Position numbers and translations under genes: made by a program. This document shows, piece by piece, positions 17,499 to 29,800 of a DNA stretch of 64,000 nucleotides. This stretch comes from Photorhabdus khanii NC19 (GTDB lineage Bacteria > Pseudomonadota > Gammaproteobacteria > Enterobacterales > Enterobacteriaceae). The stretch covers positions 62,001 through 126,000 of the forward strand of contig NZ_AYSJ01000017.1 of the NCBI RefSeq assembly GCF_000517265.1, in the 5' to 3' direction. The notes beneath the pieces were generated by a model, which was not told the DNA's origin, searched no databases, and saw only the letters and a list, made by a program, of their open reading frames with translations. The stretch's first letter is position 1, and each line of letters starts with the position of its first letter.

Positions 17499-19596
17499 GG
17501 CAAAGCCCCTCCTGTTTTAATTCCTGTTGTAACTGCCAGAGTTTCCGGTACTGCTTGTCATGGTTAAGCAGCTGATCGTGAGAGCCTTGTTCAATAATTT
17601 CCCCCTGATTAAGCACAATGATGCGATCACAATGACGCACGGTTGAAAGCCGGTGGGCGATAGTGATCACCGTTCTGCTTTGGGCAATTTCGGCCATATT
17701 TGATTGAATGAGAGATTGTGACTCATCATCAAGTGCACTGGTTGCTTCATCAAGGATGAGAATTTTGGGATCAGCCAGGAGAGTCCGGGCGATGGCAAGC
17801 CGCTGACGCTGACCACCGGATAAGGATTGTCCACCTTCTGCGATGGTTGTGTCATATCCCATTGGCAGCCTGAGAATGAATTCATGCGCCCCGGCCAATT
17901 TGGCGACTTTAATCACGGACTCCAGGCCGGCATCGGGTTTTGACTGGGCGATATTTTCATATACTGTTTTGTTAAATAAGAAATTTTCTTGCAAAACCAC
18001 ACCGACTTGCTGCCTGAGTGTTTCAATGCCTATATTTTGCAATGGAATGCCATCTAAGGTGATCGCACCGGTTTCCGGGGTATAAAGGCGGAGTAATAAA
18101 CGTGCCAGCGTGCTTTTCCCAGAACCGGACGTACCTACAATACCAATGGTTTCTCCGGCTCTTATATCAAGCGTCAGTCCTTTAATGGTTGGTGGAATGT
18201 CAGGTTGATAGCGAAAGACAATGTTGTTAAACGAAACTGAACCATGCAGCGTTACCTGTTGCTGGCCGGATTGTTGCTCGGTGGGTAGATTCAACATATC
18301 GCCTAATTTATCTACGGCTACCCGTGTTCTGATGAATTGTCCCCACAGTTCCACCAGCCTGGCTAATGGCTGGGACGTGTGGTTGACCATCATATTGAAG
18401 GCGATCAATTGACCAATGGTCATTTGCAGTGATAAAACTTCTGAGGCACCCAACCAGAGAATCGCGGCATTGGTAACTTTTTGCAGTAGCATGACAATAT
18501 GGTTTGAGCGATTACTCAATTGCTGTACTGCATAACTGGTATTGACCATCTTCTCAGTCTGGCTATCCCAGCGGCGAATGAATCTCGGTTCTACCGCCAG
18601 ACTTTTAAGGGTTTCAGAACCGGAAACGGTTTCAGTTAGAAAAGAAGTATTTATCGCTGCATGAGTAAACTGTTCTTCAACGGCCTTCTCCATGCGGGGA
18701 GTCAGCCACCACGCCAGAATGGCATAAAAAGGGATGGTTGCGATAAAAACCCAGGTAAGCGTGCTGGATAACAGACTCATCACATAGATGAAAACAAACA
18801 TAAACAGCACATCGACGGATAAAGTGAACATTGAACCGGTCAGAAACTCCCTGACGGTATCCAGTTCACGAACCCGTGTGACAATCGCGCCTACCTGACG
18901 GGATTTAAAAAAGAGTAGAGGTAGCCCAAACAGATGCCGTACCAGCTTTAACCCCAGTTTGATATCGATACGGTTTGCGGTGTGAGCGTATTGGTACTCA
19001 CGTAATCCACGTAAAACCACCTCTATTATACCGGCGATAATTAAGCCAAAGACTAATACATCAAGGGTTGATAACGCCTGATGGATTAAGACCTTATCCA
19101 TAACCACCTGAATGACTAACGGTGAAATGAGAGCAAGGATTTGTAGCACAAAAGAAAATAGCAATACTTCACCCAGGTTTTTCTTTTGTGCCAGAAATTC
19201 TGGAATAAACCAACTAATATCAAATTTAGTTTGCTTTTGTTTTACTTTAATCCATTTTCCACTCCACTCTGCCATCAGTTTTTCTGCTGACCATACTTCT
19301 GGTGTTTCTTTATTCACTTTCTGAATGAGTGAATTATCTTTATTCGATTTGGCTAAAATAAAAGGTAGGCCATTATTATCAAACAAGATTGCGGGTAATG
19401 ATATGTCATGATATTTCTTTCTTGCAGAGTGTTTATTTGCAAGAGATAAGTTAAATTTTTTCTCGATAGCCCTTATATAAGAGTGGTAACAATCAGAGTA
19501 TTTTAATTTATCAATATCACTGATATTGTTTTTTCCATTACAGATCATCAATATTAATTTTAACGATGATAGGGTTAATTTCTCAATCTCATTCAT
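17491..19596 (-). CDS. rtxB: RtxB: type I secretion ABC transporter for MARTX toxins
   Basis: A 701-residue HlyB-type ABC exporter. The N-terminal 130 residues take the place of the C39-like domain and show no recognisable catalytic Cys/His motif. The membrane domain spans about 155-420. The ATPase has Walker A GTSGSGKST (lysine near 494), LSGGQRQRLAIARTLL and ILILDEATSALD. It is the first gene of the exporter operon and is divergent from rtxH, the arrangement seen in Vibrio cholerae rtxBDE / rtxHCA. It has diverged clearly from RtxE, consistent with two non-equivalent ABC subunits. Confidence 0.93.
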   Translation of the reverse strand: MNEIEKLTLSSLKLILMICNGKNNISDIDKLKYSDCYHSYIRAIEKKFNLSLANKHSARKKYHDISLPAILFDNNGLPFILAKSNKDNSLIQKVNKETPEVWSAEKLMAEWSGKWIKVKQKQTKFDISWFIPEFLAQKKNLGEVLLFSFVLQILALISPLVIQVVMDKVLIHQALSTLDVLVFGLIIAGIIEVVLRGLREYQYAHTANRIDIKLGLKLVRHLFGLPLLFFKSRQVGAIVTRVRELDTVREFLTGSMFTLSVDVLFMFVFIYVMSLLSSTLTWVFIATIPFYAILAWWLTPRMEKAVEEQFTHAAINTSFLTETVSGSETLKSLAVEPRFIRRWDSQTEKMVNTSYAVQQLSNRSNHIVMLLQKVTNAAILWLGASEVLSLQMTIGQLIAFNMMVNHTSQPLARLVELWGQFIRTRVAVDKLGDMLNLPTEQQSGQQQVTLHGSVSFNNIVFRYQPDIPPTIKGLTLDIRAGETIGIVGTSGSGKSTLARLLLRLYTPETGAITLDGIPLQNIGIETLRQQVGVVLQENFLFNKTVYENIAQSKPDAGLESVIKVAKLAGAHEFILRLPMGYDTTIAEGGQSLSGGQRQRLAIARTLLADPKILILDEATSALDDESQSLIQSNMAEIAQSRTVITIAHRLSTVRHCDRIIVLNQGEIIEQGSHDQLLNHDKQYRKLWQLQQELKQEGLCHD

Positions 19597-19942
19597 GAAT
19601 AAATATCTTTAGAGTTTGTATAAGTAATATTTGCATAAAATATTAATAGAAACAGATTATTATGTTACCTGTTTGTTATGTTGTAATTTGATGTCACTTA
19701 ATTATCTTATATTTGTTGTCGGTAATAGTGTGGGTAAATAGGACTATGTGTGGGGGGTAAAGAGACTTTTTTGGATATGAATATTGTCTTTGAATTTTTG
19801 CACTATATTATTTCATTTGACTCACTCATTTAGCAGCATTTGTCGTTATATAAGCTCAAGATTTCTTTGAGTTTAGTGCTTTTGTTGTTATATGTATTTA
19901 GCATTCTTTTTAATGAATTGTTTGTTTTTTGGTGAATAAAAT
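19597..19942. promoter_or_regulatory. Divergent control region between rtxB and rtxH
   Basis: 346 bases without a gene, very AT-rich, which must contain promoters for both rtxBDE and rtxHCA. A small hairpin CTCAA-GATTTCT-TTGAG lies at 19855-19871. The stretch from about 19868 (GAGTTTAGTGCTTTTG) to the rtxH start has a diverged counterpart at about 33244-33301 before the second toxin gene (GAACTTAGTGTTTTCC), so this part was copied with it and may be the conserved promoter. GGTGAA at 19931 is the rtxH ribosome site. Confidence 0.5.
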
Positions 19943-20293
19943 ATGTCTGAAAAATTCGTACAAACTATCTCTAGCGTCAATTATAACAAAGGTATTTTCT
20001 CTCTTTATTTTGTTGGTCAGGAACCAAATCGGATGGCGAACGGAATAATGGCGGAGAATGATAATGAACTTGAATTAAAACAGGTTATTCATATGCCGGC
20101 ATCGGGATTTATGTATATGGTTTCGATGGTTAAAAATATGTTGGAAGATCCGCGTATGGCAGCGGAATTTGACAAACTGGTTGCCGCCGGGTTTCTGCCT
20201 GCTCCGCAATTGACTGAAGAGCAAGCTGCATCAGAAGTTATAGCGGAAGAACCTGCTAATGCGAAGAAACGCACATCTAAAAACGAAAAATAA
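19943..20293 (+). CDS. rtxH: RtxH: small conserved protein of MARTX loci
   Basis: A 116-residue protein matching, in size, place and general sequence, the small gene that precedes rtxC in Vibrio MARTX loci. It has no signal peptide or membrane segment and ends in a charged tail (EEPANAKKRTSKNEK). Its biochemical role is not established. It lies 21 bases before rtxC and is clearly in the rtxHCA operon. A decayed copy of its first 22 codons exists at 33302, upstream of the second toxin gene. Confidence 0.85.
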   Translation: MSEKFVQTISSVNYNKGIFSLYFVGQEPNRMANGIMAENDNELELKQVIHMPASGFMYMVSMVKNMLEDPRMAAEFDKLVAAGFLPAPQLTEEQAASEVIAEEPANAKKRTSKNEK

Positions 20294-20314
20294 CCCTTGG
20301 CGGTTGAGTAACGT

Positions 20315-20776
20315 ATGGCGATTGTACATCAACCAGCGAAACTGAATACCGCAGAAATTCAGGCAATGATCGGAGGAGTGTTACTGCTGAGTCAGTATTC
20401 TCCTTTGCATCGGAGATACCTGGTGTCCGAGTGGCAACAGCGTATCTTGCCTGCGTTTGAACTGAATCAGTTTTGCTATTATGCAAATGAACAAGGGCAC
20501 CCAATTGCTTTTTGTAATTGGGCTTTTTTATCTGAGCAAAATCGAGATGAGCTTCTTTCGGGAAAAAGAGAGATTACCCACACGGACTGGCGCTCAGGTT
20601 CACATATCTTTTTTCCCGAAATGATTGCGCCTTTTGGACACGGCCGCGAAGTTGCCAGGGATTTACGCCGTCGTGTTTTTTTACCGTGGAAAGGCCAGAA
20701 AGCTTGTACTGTCCGCGGGAAACTTGATGTGCAAAACAACCGCTGTGTTCGTCAGGTGCAGTGGTTCTTTGTTTAA
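20315..20776 (+). CDS. rtxC: RtxC: toxin-activating lysine acyltransferase
   Basis: A 153-residue HlyC-family protein that transfers a fatty acyl group from acyl-ACP to lysines of the protoxin before export. The family's essential histidine is visible in YSPLHRRYLVSEW near residue 32, and the conserved FFPEMIAPFGHG stretch lies near residue 105. The length is slightly below that of HlyC (about 170). It lies 21 bases after rtxH and 29 bases before rtxA. The second toxin locus has lost its own copy, so this protein is the only acyltransferase available to both toxins. Confidence 0.92.
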   Translation: MAIVHQPAKLNTAEIQAMIGGVLLLSQYSPLHRRYLVSEWQQRILPAFELNQFCYYANEQGHPIAFCNWAFLSEQNRDELLSGKREITHTDWRSGSHIFFPEMIAPFGHGREVARDLRRRVFLPWKGQKACTVRGKLDVQNNRCVRQVQWFFV

Positions 20777-20805
20777 TTTTTATATTATTATTTAAAGGCT
20801 TTCTA

Positions 20806-23800
20806 ATGGGGAAATCATCTAATAGAAGTACAGAGTACTTCTTTACGGGGAAATACTACGACGATAATGATGGTAATGATATTACTGCTATTGGTGTTGG
20901 TGGTGAAGTTTATGCTTATGGCGGAAATGATGATGTTACTGTTGGTTCATTTAAAGTCGATGTATACCATACAGATGGTGACCTTTCAGTAAAGGGAGCT
21001 TCAGGCTACACCGGCATTAGTAAAACGGGAAATGGCGGTCTGTCGTTTGCGGGGGCAGCCGGTGCGGCTTTTATTAATCATACAGGTGATACGGGAAATT
21101 TAAATTATTCGGGCGCTGCTGGCTATAACAAACTGGTTCGTAAAGGTTTGTCTGGCGATACAAATTTTAAAGGAGCCGGAGGATACAATAAGTTATGGCA
21201 TGAAACTAACCGAGGAGATTTATATTTTGCCGGCGCGGGGGCTGTTAATCACATTGACCGCACCTGGTTTGACCGTTATCAAGGATCACGGGGAAATGTG
21301 ACTTTTAATGGCGCAGGCGCTGCAAACAGCATTAGCTCACGAGTAGAAAGCGGTAACATTACATTCAACGGGGCCGGTGCTGATAATCACATCGTACTTA
21401 AAGGTAAAGAAGGTAACATTATTTTACGTGGTGCTGGGGCATCGAATCGAATTGAGCGTATACGCCAAAATAGAGATGGGTATGAACAGACGCGTGGTGA
21501 TATTACTTTTGAGGGTGTAGGGGGTTATAACAAACTCTATTCTGATGTCGCACATGGCAATATTAATCTCTCCGGTGCCGGTGCTTACAATGAAATCACC
21601 AGAGTAGGCACGAATAGCGATTTCTATGGTGAGACACTGGAATTTGCTAAATCTGAAGAGATAGTATTGACGACGGCAACGATGGGAGGAAGCTGGATCC
21701 AGGAATCTAGGCAAGTCACAGGAATTAAATCAACTATCGAACCGGATACCTATCTTTTTGCGTTTGCTGACAAAATGTACACTAAGATCAGTAAAGTTCG
21801 GCTGCAAAATAATCCCACAACCGGTAGGCTCGGTTATCACGCTACTTCTTGGTATAAAGCAGGCAATCACCTTGAAAATCTTGCGGCGAAAGATATTTCG
21901 TCAGGCAATGGATTTACCGCTGTAAACACTAATGGCGCTTACCGTCTCTCCAGTTTGCTCTTTGAGCATCAGCAACCCGTCAAGATTCATGCTGTTGAGG
22001 AAAACCTATTGATAGATCAGTGGGTAACCTATGCGGGTGGCATCGTGGTTAAAGTAGAGGATATCTCGTTAGGTGATGCCAAAATGGGGGGATATGCGAT
22101 CTCTTCTGATGGTAGCAAAGTTGATGTTTTTGCAGTCAAATCGAACCGTCGATCCAATACTTATGTGTATGCCAAAGTGATGGGGCCATATACCAAAGTG
22201 GTTGAAGTTCAGTTGAAAAATGATTTTGATACCGGGCAACTGAAATACAAAGCAACAACATGGTACAAAACAGGCGATCATACGGGTAATTTGGCCAATG
22301 AACAGTTTTCCTATGATAATGGATATACCTCTATTGGCCACGGCTACACGTTAAGCCAGCTTCAATATAGCGCCAATACAGTGCGCCGTATTTCCCATCG
22401 ATTAGTCCATAGCGAAGAATATAGTCAGAAAGACTTGGTAGAGTCATTCACAAGCAGTGGTTACATTAATTTTAACGGCGCGGGTGGTGGAAACGTTATT
22501 AAATCTAATGTCACGCAGGGAAATGTTAATTTTAAAGGCGCAGGGGTGGCAAACGTCATTTTGCATGGCTCAAAATTCGGTGATACGAATTTTGATGGTG
22601 CGGGTGCAGCCAATGTCATTGTAAAAAGTGGTGAAAAGGGCGATCTGACATTCCGTGGTGCGGGTTTAGCCAATGTCCTCGTTCACCAAGGTCAGAGCGG
22701 GAAAATGGAGGTTTACGCGGGTGGTGCCGTAAATGTTCTCGTGCGGGTCGGGGATGGACGATACCTGGCTCATCTTCTGGCCTATGGCAATATCTCAATC
22801 CACAAAGGCAACGGTGACAGCCGGGTGCTAATGTTGGGCGGATACAACACGCATACCCAAATAGGTGATGGCAGCGCGAACTGGTTCGGGGCTGGTGGCT
22901 TTAACGTTATCACCCAAGCAGGAAAAGGGGCTATCTCCTCAGTACTTTTAGGTGGCGCCAATGTACTAACTAAGCTTGGTACCGGAGATCTGGTTTCGGG
23001 TATGTTCGGGGGCGCTAACATTATCACGCATATCAGTGATGAAACTGAAACCTCAAATACCACCGCAATTGTGTTGGGTGGCGCCAATATTCTCACCAAA
23101 AAAGGGAAAGGTAATGCACAGGCTGTCATGGGCGGTGGTGCAAACGTCCTCACGCATATTGGTGACGGTAACACAACGGGCGTGATGTTGGGTGGTGCCA
23201 ATATTCTGACCAAAGTCGGACATGGTGACACGACCGGCATCATGTTCGGCATGGGCAACGTGTTAACCCATGTTGGTGACGGTTTGACATTGGGCGTGAT
23301 GGCAGCGGCAGGAAATATCTTCACTAAAGTTGGGGATGGTACATCGATTGCGGCCATGATTGGCGCAGGCAACCTGTTTACCCATGTCGGCAAAGGGGAT
23401 GCCTGGGCGTTAATGGGCGGCGCAGTAAACGTCTTTACTAAAGTGGGTGACGGTAATGGGCTGGCATTGATGGTAGCCGCAGGTAATGTGTTTACTCATA
23501 TTGGGGATGGCACCAGTGTTGCCCTGATGCTGGCAAAAGGCAATATAGCAACTAAAGTGGGTAATGGCATGACCCTGGCGGCGATGATCGGCAAAGCCAA
23601 TATTTTTACCCATGTAGGGGATGGCAATACCTTTGCTGCCATGATTGGTGGTGCCAATGTGCTAACAAAAGTCGGTAATAACCTGACCGCCGCTGTAATG
23701 GTAGGTAAAGCTAATATCTACTCGCATGTGGGTAATGGCACCAGTATTGGCTTATTTGCCGGTGAACTGAACGTGATGACCAAAGTCGGTGAGGGTAAAA

Positions 23801-26800
23801 CGCTGGCGGCCATGTTTGGTAAAGCCAATATCATGACTCATGTCGGCAATGGCTTAACTGGCGTATTAGCATTGGGTGAAGCCAATATTGTTACCAAAGT
23901 GGGTGATGATTTCATGGGAGTTGTTGCGGTGGCGAAAGCGAACGTCATTACGCATATCGGCAACGCGACAACCGCAGGTATCCTGTTTGGCAAAGGCAAT
24001 ATTCTGACCAAAGAGGGAGACGGTACCACAGTCGGCCTGCTTATTTCCGATGTGGGTAACGTGATGACACATGTTGGAGATGGCACGACGGTGGGTTTTG
24101 CCAAAGGTAAAGCCAATCTTATTACCAAAATTGGAGATGGCACCGGGGTGAATGCGGCTTGGGGTGAGGCGAATATCCTAACCCAAGTGGGAAATGGCGA
24201 CCGTTACAACTTCGCGAAAGGTAAAGCGAACATCATTACCAAAGTGGGTGATGGGCAAGAAGTCACCGTGGTTCAAGGTGATGCCAACATGATCACCCAT
24301 GTCGGTAACGGTGATGATTACACCGGCGCTTGGGGCGAAGCCAATGTTATCACTAAAATCGGTGACGGGCGTAATGTGGTACTTGCCAAAGGTAAGGCCA
24401 ACATTGTCACTCAGGTAGGCAAGGGAGAGAGTTTTAATGCCTTGTGGAGCGAAGGCAATATCGTCACCAAAGTAGGTGATGGTATGCAGGTGACGGCGGC
24501 AAAAGGTAAAGCTAATGTAACGACGACAGTAGGAAATGGCTTAAGTGTAACTGCTGCTTATGGTGACGCTAACATTAACACCCAGGTGGGTGATGGTGTC
24601 TCGGTTAACGTGGCTTGGGGTAAGTACAATATTAATACCAAAGTTGGCAATGGTCTTAATGTTGCGGCAATGAAAGGCCAAGGTAATGCCAATATTCAGG
24701 TTGGTCATGGCTTATACGTTAATGCCTCTTATGCGCGTAATAATGTGGCAATTAAGATTGGTGACGGCGATTTTTACAGCTTGGCTGTGGCATCGAGTAA
24801 TACTGAAAGCAACAAACTCGACTCTTTTTTCAACAATATCAAACAGACTGTACTCGGTGTGGGTGGCAGTCAGGCGATCAACTACCTGGTTCAGGGGGAT
24901 GAAGCTAACACATCGGGAACCCATAAAGGCAGAGGTGCAATTAACTTAGTGGAAGTTTCTGCCATTGATGGTTTTAAGATGGAGGAAATTGATCAAGTTG
25001 GTTCGGATTTAAGCAATCGCCTGAGTAGTTCTGTGACAGCGGTAGAAATGCCTGATATTGACTCAATAGAAAGCGCCTTAGCAGGCTCGTTGAATCGAAA
25101 AAATCGATTGGTATCAGAGAGGAACGAAAATCTGATCGTCAATGGTGACTTTGAACAAGGTAATCAAGGTTGGCAGTCAACTCATGGTGTTGAAGCCTAT
25201 AATGCGGCAAGTAGCTACGGGCTTGATAATACCGGTCATGGAAAGCGAGTCAGTGAACTTGATGTGAATGTTAACACCACGCTTTCGCAGGAATTGCAAA
25301 ATCTGTCTGAAGGTGAAGTTGTTTCACTGAACTTTGACTTTGCAAAACGTTCAGGTCTTTCTCCAGAAGAGGGTATGGCGGTGCTCTGGAACGGCGAAAG
25401 TATCTTCTCAACGTCTGGTGGCGAAGCTGCATGGCAAAATAAGACACTGCAATTAACGGCACAAGAAGGCACTAATCGAATCGAATTTAAAGGGACGGGC
25501 CGGGATGATGGGTTAGGCTATATCTTGGATAACGTTGTTGCAAAATCTATAGGTACATTGCCAACCAACAGTGTGACTGAACATGCCAGGCAAGACCAAG
25601 CGGCCAAAAATGCGTTAAGCGATAAAGAAAAAGCTGAAAAAGATCGCCGGCTCTTAGAAGAAGAAAAAGATAAGCAACTGGCTGCGATTGAAAAATCGAA
25701 ATCTCAATTGGCAGCAACGGATCAAGAAGCGCTTAACCAGAATGGGCAAGCACAGAGTGGGGCGATAAAAGAAGAAGCTCAAGCGGTGACTGAAGAGCTG
25801 AATGTAATTGCTGACAGATTTAAAGAACTTAAAGATGAGACTGATGATAGTCGTGAGTTAGATAGCCATTATCTTGACTATGCGGGTGGAATCTCTGAGG
25901 ACGTCCAGAAACAGCTAGATGACATCAAGCCAACATTAGAAAAACGGCTGGCAGATATACATTGGGATACGATTGGTACACAGCAAAAAGTAAAAGATGC
26001 CGTTGTGCTATCAGAAGCTGGTGTGGAAAAAGGTAAACAAAATCGTGATAAGGCAATTCTTGATGGTGTAGATGCGCAACTCAAAGCAGATCAGAGAAAA
26101 GAAGAAGCACTTTCACAGCAGCAGCAGGCAGAAAAGGCGAAGGATAACGCTAAGATAGCCTATCAGGATGCTGAAAGTCGTGGTAAGCGTGATACCGTGG
26201 CGGCGGAAAGTAAAGCGGCTCAGGCCCAAGCTGATGCTAAAGGGGCAAAACTGAGCGATTCCAGGCCTGATCGCATTAGAGCAAGTGGCAGCGGCTTATC
26301 AGGAGAAAAAGCCTACGAGTCAACAGGCGCAGGAGAAACCGGCAGCCATATTGATCCTGAATCGATGCCAGAAGCGAGAAACAGATATTATCAAGGACTG
26401 ACCGAAGAAGAACTGCAAGCATTGGCGAGTGCTAAACAAGCCGTAAATCGGTTGCAGATCAACGCGGGAAGGCGTGCAAAAAATACCGGTGTTTCGCTTA
26501 CTCCGCAGTCTGTTGAAACACAATCTGACCGCATTGTGGTACCGCCTTCACATCAGACGCGTGAACTCATCAGAAAAGCGCCGATAATTTCGGGTATTAA
26601 TCTGGAAGGATTAGGTGGAAGTAAAAAGAGGGCGATCGATTCTTCCGTACTAAGTCGGGCACAAAAAATCGCCCACATTTACCGTTGGCTTGATAATGGT
26701 AATGTTGATACGCGGGACGAATATATTCCTGTTCCTGGATTTAAGCGCGTTAGTGCAGATATTTCCGATAAAACCAGGCAGCGGATGGTGACTTTTGTTG

Positions 26801-29800
26801 AAAAGTATATTCGGAATGCCAACACTAACACCAAAAACAAAGTATCGGAGAAAGTACCGGAGGATGAAGCTGCATCTTTAGCGAAACTGTTTGTTGACGC
26901 GACGCTGGATTATGACTGGGATAAACGCGTTGAGTTTATTGCAAAACTGGATCGCTATGGCTATAGCTTTGAACCTGTCCGCGATGATAAGAGTATTGTT
27001 TCATTCTGGTCCGGGAAGAGTTTTAGAAGACATAGAGATGTTCTTGAGGCAGCACAACCGGATGGTAAAAAAATTGTTTACGATGTTGATGTGCAAGGAA
27101 ACGCCTTTGCGATTCAACTTAATAAACAACTCATGCGCTGGGGAATTATGTACCTTGCCGATCCTGAAAATAATGAACATAAAGCGTTAAGATCGGCAAT
27201 TAATGCTGCTGCATATAGCAACACCGGTTTCTGGAGTTCCATCTATGCCGCAGGATCACGTGGTGATGTTTATCTGATCTCTGAAGGCGGCTTACGTCTT
27301 GGTAACTATTTCTGGAATGTTGAATTACCTGTATTGCGTAAATTGCAACGTGAAGGATTAGTGGGTGAAATTCGATTGCTAGATAAGCCGGCAAGTGAAT
27401 ATGCAGGGCGGCCTATAGAATCTATTGGCCGCAACTTAACCAAACCGGGTATTACTGTGCAGACGCGCTTTGATGCGTTGACTATTGAAGAGCAGAAAAA
27501 ACGGCTGGCGGTTAACCCCGGTGGTTATAAAGCCGATACCGTTGTTGAGCTCGACATTAAGCTCAGTGCTATCGACACTATGCTAAATCAGGCATTGCCG
27601 TTTTATGGATTACGTACAGAACGTAACTTATTAGTGCAAAAGAGTGATGAAGGATTTGAGGTGCGTGCGTGGCCAGGTAATGGCAATGAATTTAAGCGAA
27701 TTATTGTAAAAAATACGACCAGTAATAATCTGCTTAAAGCAGTTGAACGTTTTATTCTGGCTAATTATGACAATTATGCACAGTTACCTGATGAGTTATA
27801 TTTCATTGAAGATCGGATTATATCTCATCATCAAGGACACACCCGAATTCTTACTGAGAAAGTGAATGGCATCTGGAAACCCGTGCCAAAATTGATGTCG
27901 GTGAGTGAGTTCCAGGCAGTCGCATCTGTTGCAGGTAAAACTCGTGGTGACAGTTACCAAAAAGTAATTGATGCATTAGAGAGTTATCAGAATGCCCGAC
28001 AAGGAAGAAAAGACGATGAATTGGATGTGATTGGAAAATTATCCGATTTGCGCCAACAGGTTGAAGGTTATCTCTTAGGTCATCCTGACTCAGGTCGTGT
28101 ACCCGCAATGAAGGACTTGTTGTCTCAAATTGACACGCGCTTTGAAGAGTCGATGGTGCTTGCTGAATCCACTGTGAGAATCCCAGAACAAGGCGATTTC
28201 AGTAGTCTGTATGATAAGCTTGGCAGTGCCAATCTTAAGGATTCAAAACACTTTTATGTTGATGAAAATGGCGATTTTGTCACTCGGGGTAAGGCAAATA
28301 CTCATATTAACCAGAAAGCGGAAAATTTTGATAAAGCGGTTGAGCAAGTCAAAGCAGCGGTTATTAAAGAATATGGTCAAGATGTTTCAGATGCCGTCTT
28401 CTCGAATCTGAAAGCCAGCGATTTATCGAACGATGGTAAAGGTATTGATGTCTCTGGTTTAAGAAAGATCCATCAGGCGATTGAACAGCATTTATCTCCA
28501 ATAAGTGCCACACTGTTTGTTTGGAAACCAAGCGATCATAGCCAGTTAGGGCACGTCGCCATGCAAATTGGTCAGGGACGAGCGCATATTAATGCGGACG
28601 ATGCAGGCGCTATCAATGAGAAAAATTATGTCAGTTGGTGGCCTTCGTTGAACCATAGAACGCTTGAAGCAGATGTCGCCTTCGAAGAGCATGATAAGTT
28701 TGGTCTGGAAGATGGTGATCGTAAATTACAACGTTTCATTGAAAAGCTGCAATTCGCACAAGGGGTAGATATCACCTTCAAAGATGTTACTGAAGGCTTT
28801 GCTATGATGGCATTGGAAAATCCTGCGTTGCTGCAATCAGCCGGTATTTCTGAGCAGATATACCAGCCATTTGTTGAAATGTGGAATGATCGCCAATATG
28901 AGATGGCAGATGTTGGCAGACTTTTTGCGGAAGAACTGCGATATCAAGCCGATAAAAATGTACAAGACCCTCAACTGGCAGAAAAACGTGTTGCTAATGT
29001 CATTCGTGAATTTAAAGATCGAGAGTTGAAGAATATTCGGGACTTTAAAATCAGCGAAGCCGATCAAGGGCGCGTATTCCGCATTAACCTTGAAGGTCTG
29101 GATGTGGCGGCAATGCAGGCGGAATGGAATAAAATCAGCAGCGATCCTAATGAACATTATCAATTGCTGACGAATAACTGTTCAAGCATCATTGCCAGAG
29201 TATTAAAAGCAGGGGGGGCAGAGAAACTTGTCGGTCATAAGTGGCTGCCAAAGTTTGGTACCTGGACGCCAACTGAGTTGTTTAATTATGCTCAGGTGCT
29301 TCAAGAAGCTCAGCTTGAAGTAATAGCGAAAAAACAAAGCCACTCTCCCGTGGAAGAGTTAGCCGCTTTATCGGGCAAAAATAAGGCATTGGAAACGGTC
29401 GTCATGGAGAGTGATGGCACTCCATTACTGAATAAACTTATTACCAAGGATGGGGTGCGAGATCCTTTGCTTAATAGCTTGCAAGCAACATCAGCGGCAG
29501 AGTTAGTTCACAAACCTGTTAATCTCTGGCAAACAGTGGCGGTGACACCACAAACCGATGGCCGCGAGACTCGTTTTGATGGTCAGATCATTTTCCAGAT
29601 GGAGGATGACCCTGTAGCAACTAAAGCAGCGGCAAATCTGGCGGGTAAACACCCGGATTCTAGTGTGGTTGTTCAGCTTGATTCTGATGGACAATACCGA
29701 GTTATTTATGGTGATCCGGCTAAATTATCAGGCAAATTACGTTGGCAGCTTGTGGGGCATGGTCGTAGCGAATCAGAGCAGAATAACACTCGTCTGAGTG

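Noticed and set aside
22782..23393. Long open frames on the strand opposite rtxA1 and rtxA2 (up to about 200 codons)
   Set aside because: They mirror the codon periodicity of the B and C repeats, give low-complexity Pro/Ser-rich products, and recur at equivalent places in both toxin genes.
22920..24780. Regular 57-63-base periodic repeats, at first sight like a CRISPR or tandem DNA array
   Set aside because: They lie in one open frame and encode the MARTX B repeats (G-x-A-N-x-x-T-x-V-G-x-G); the DNA units vary and there are no unique spacers.
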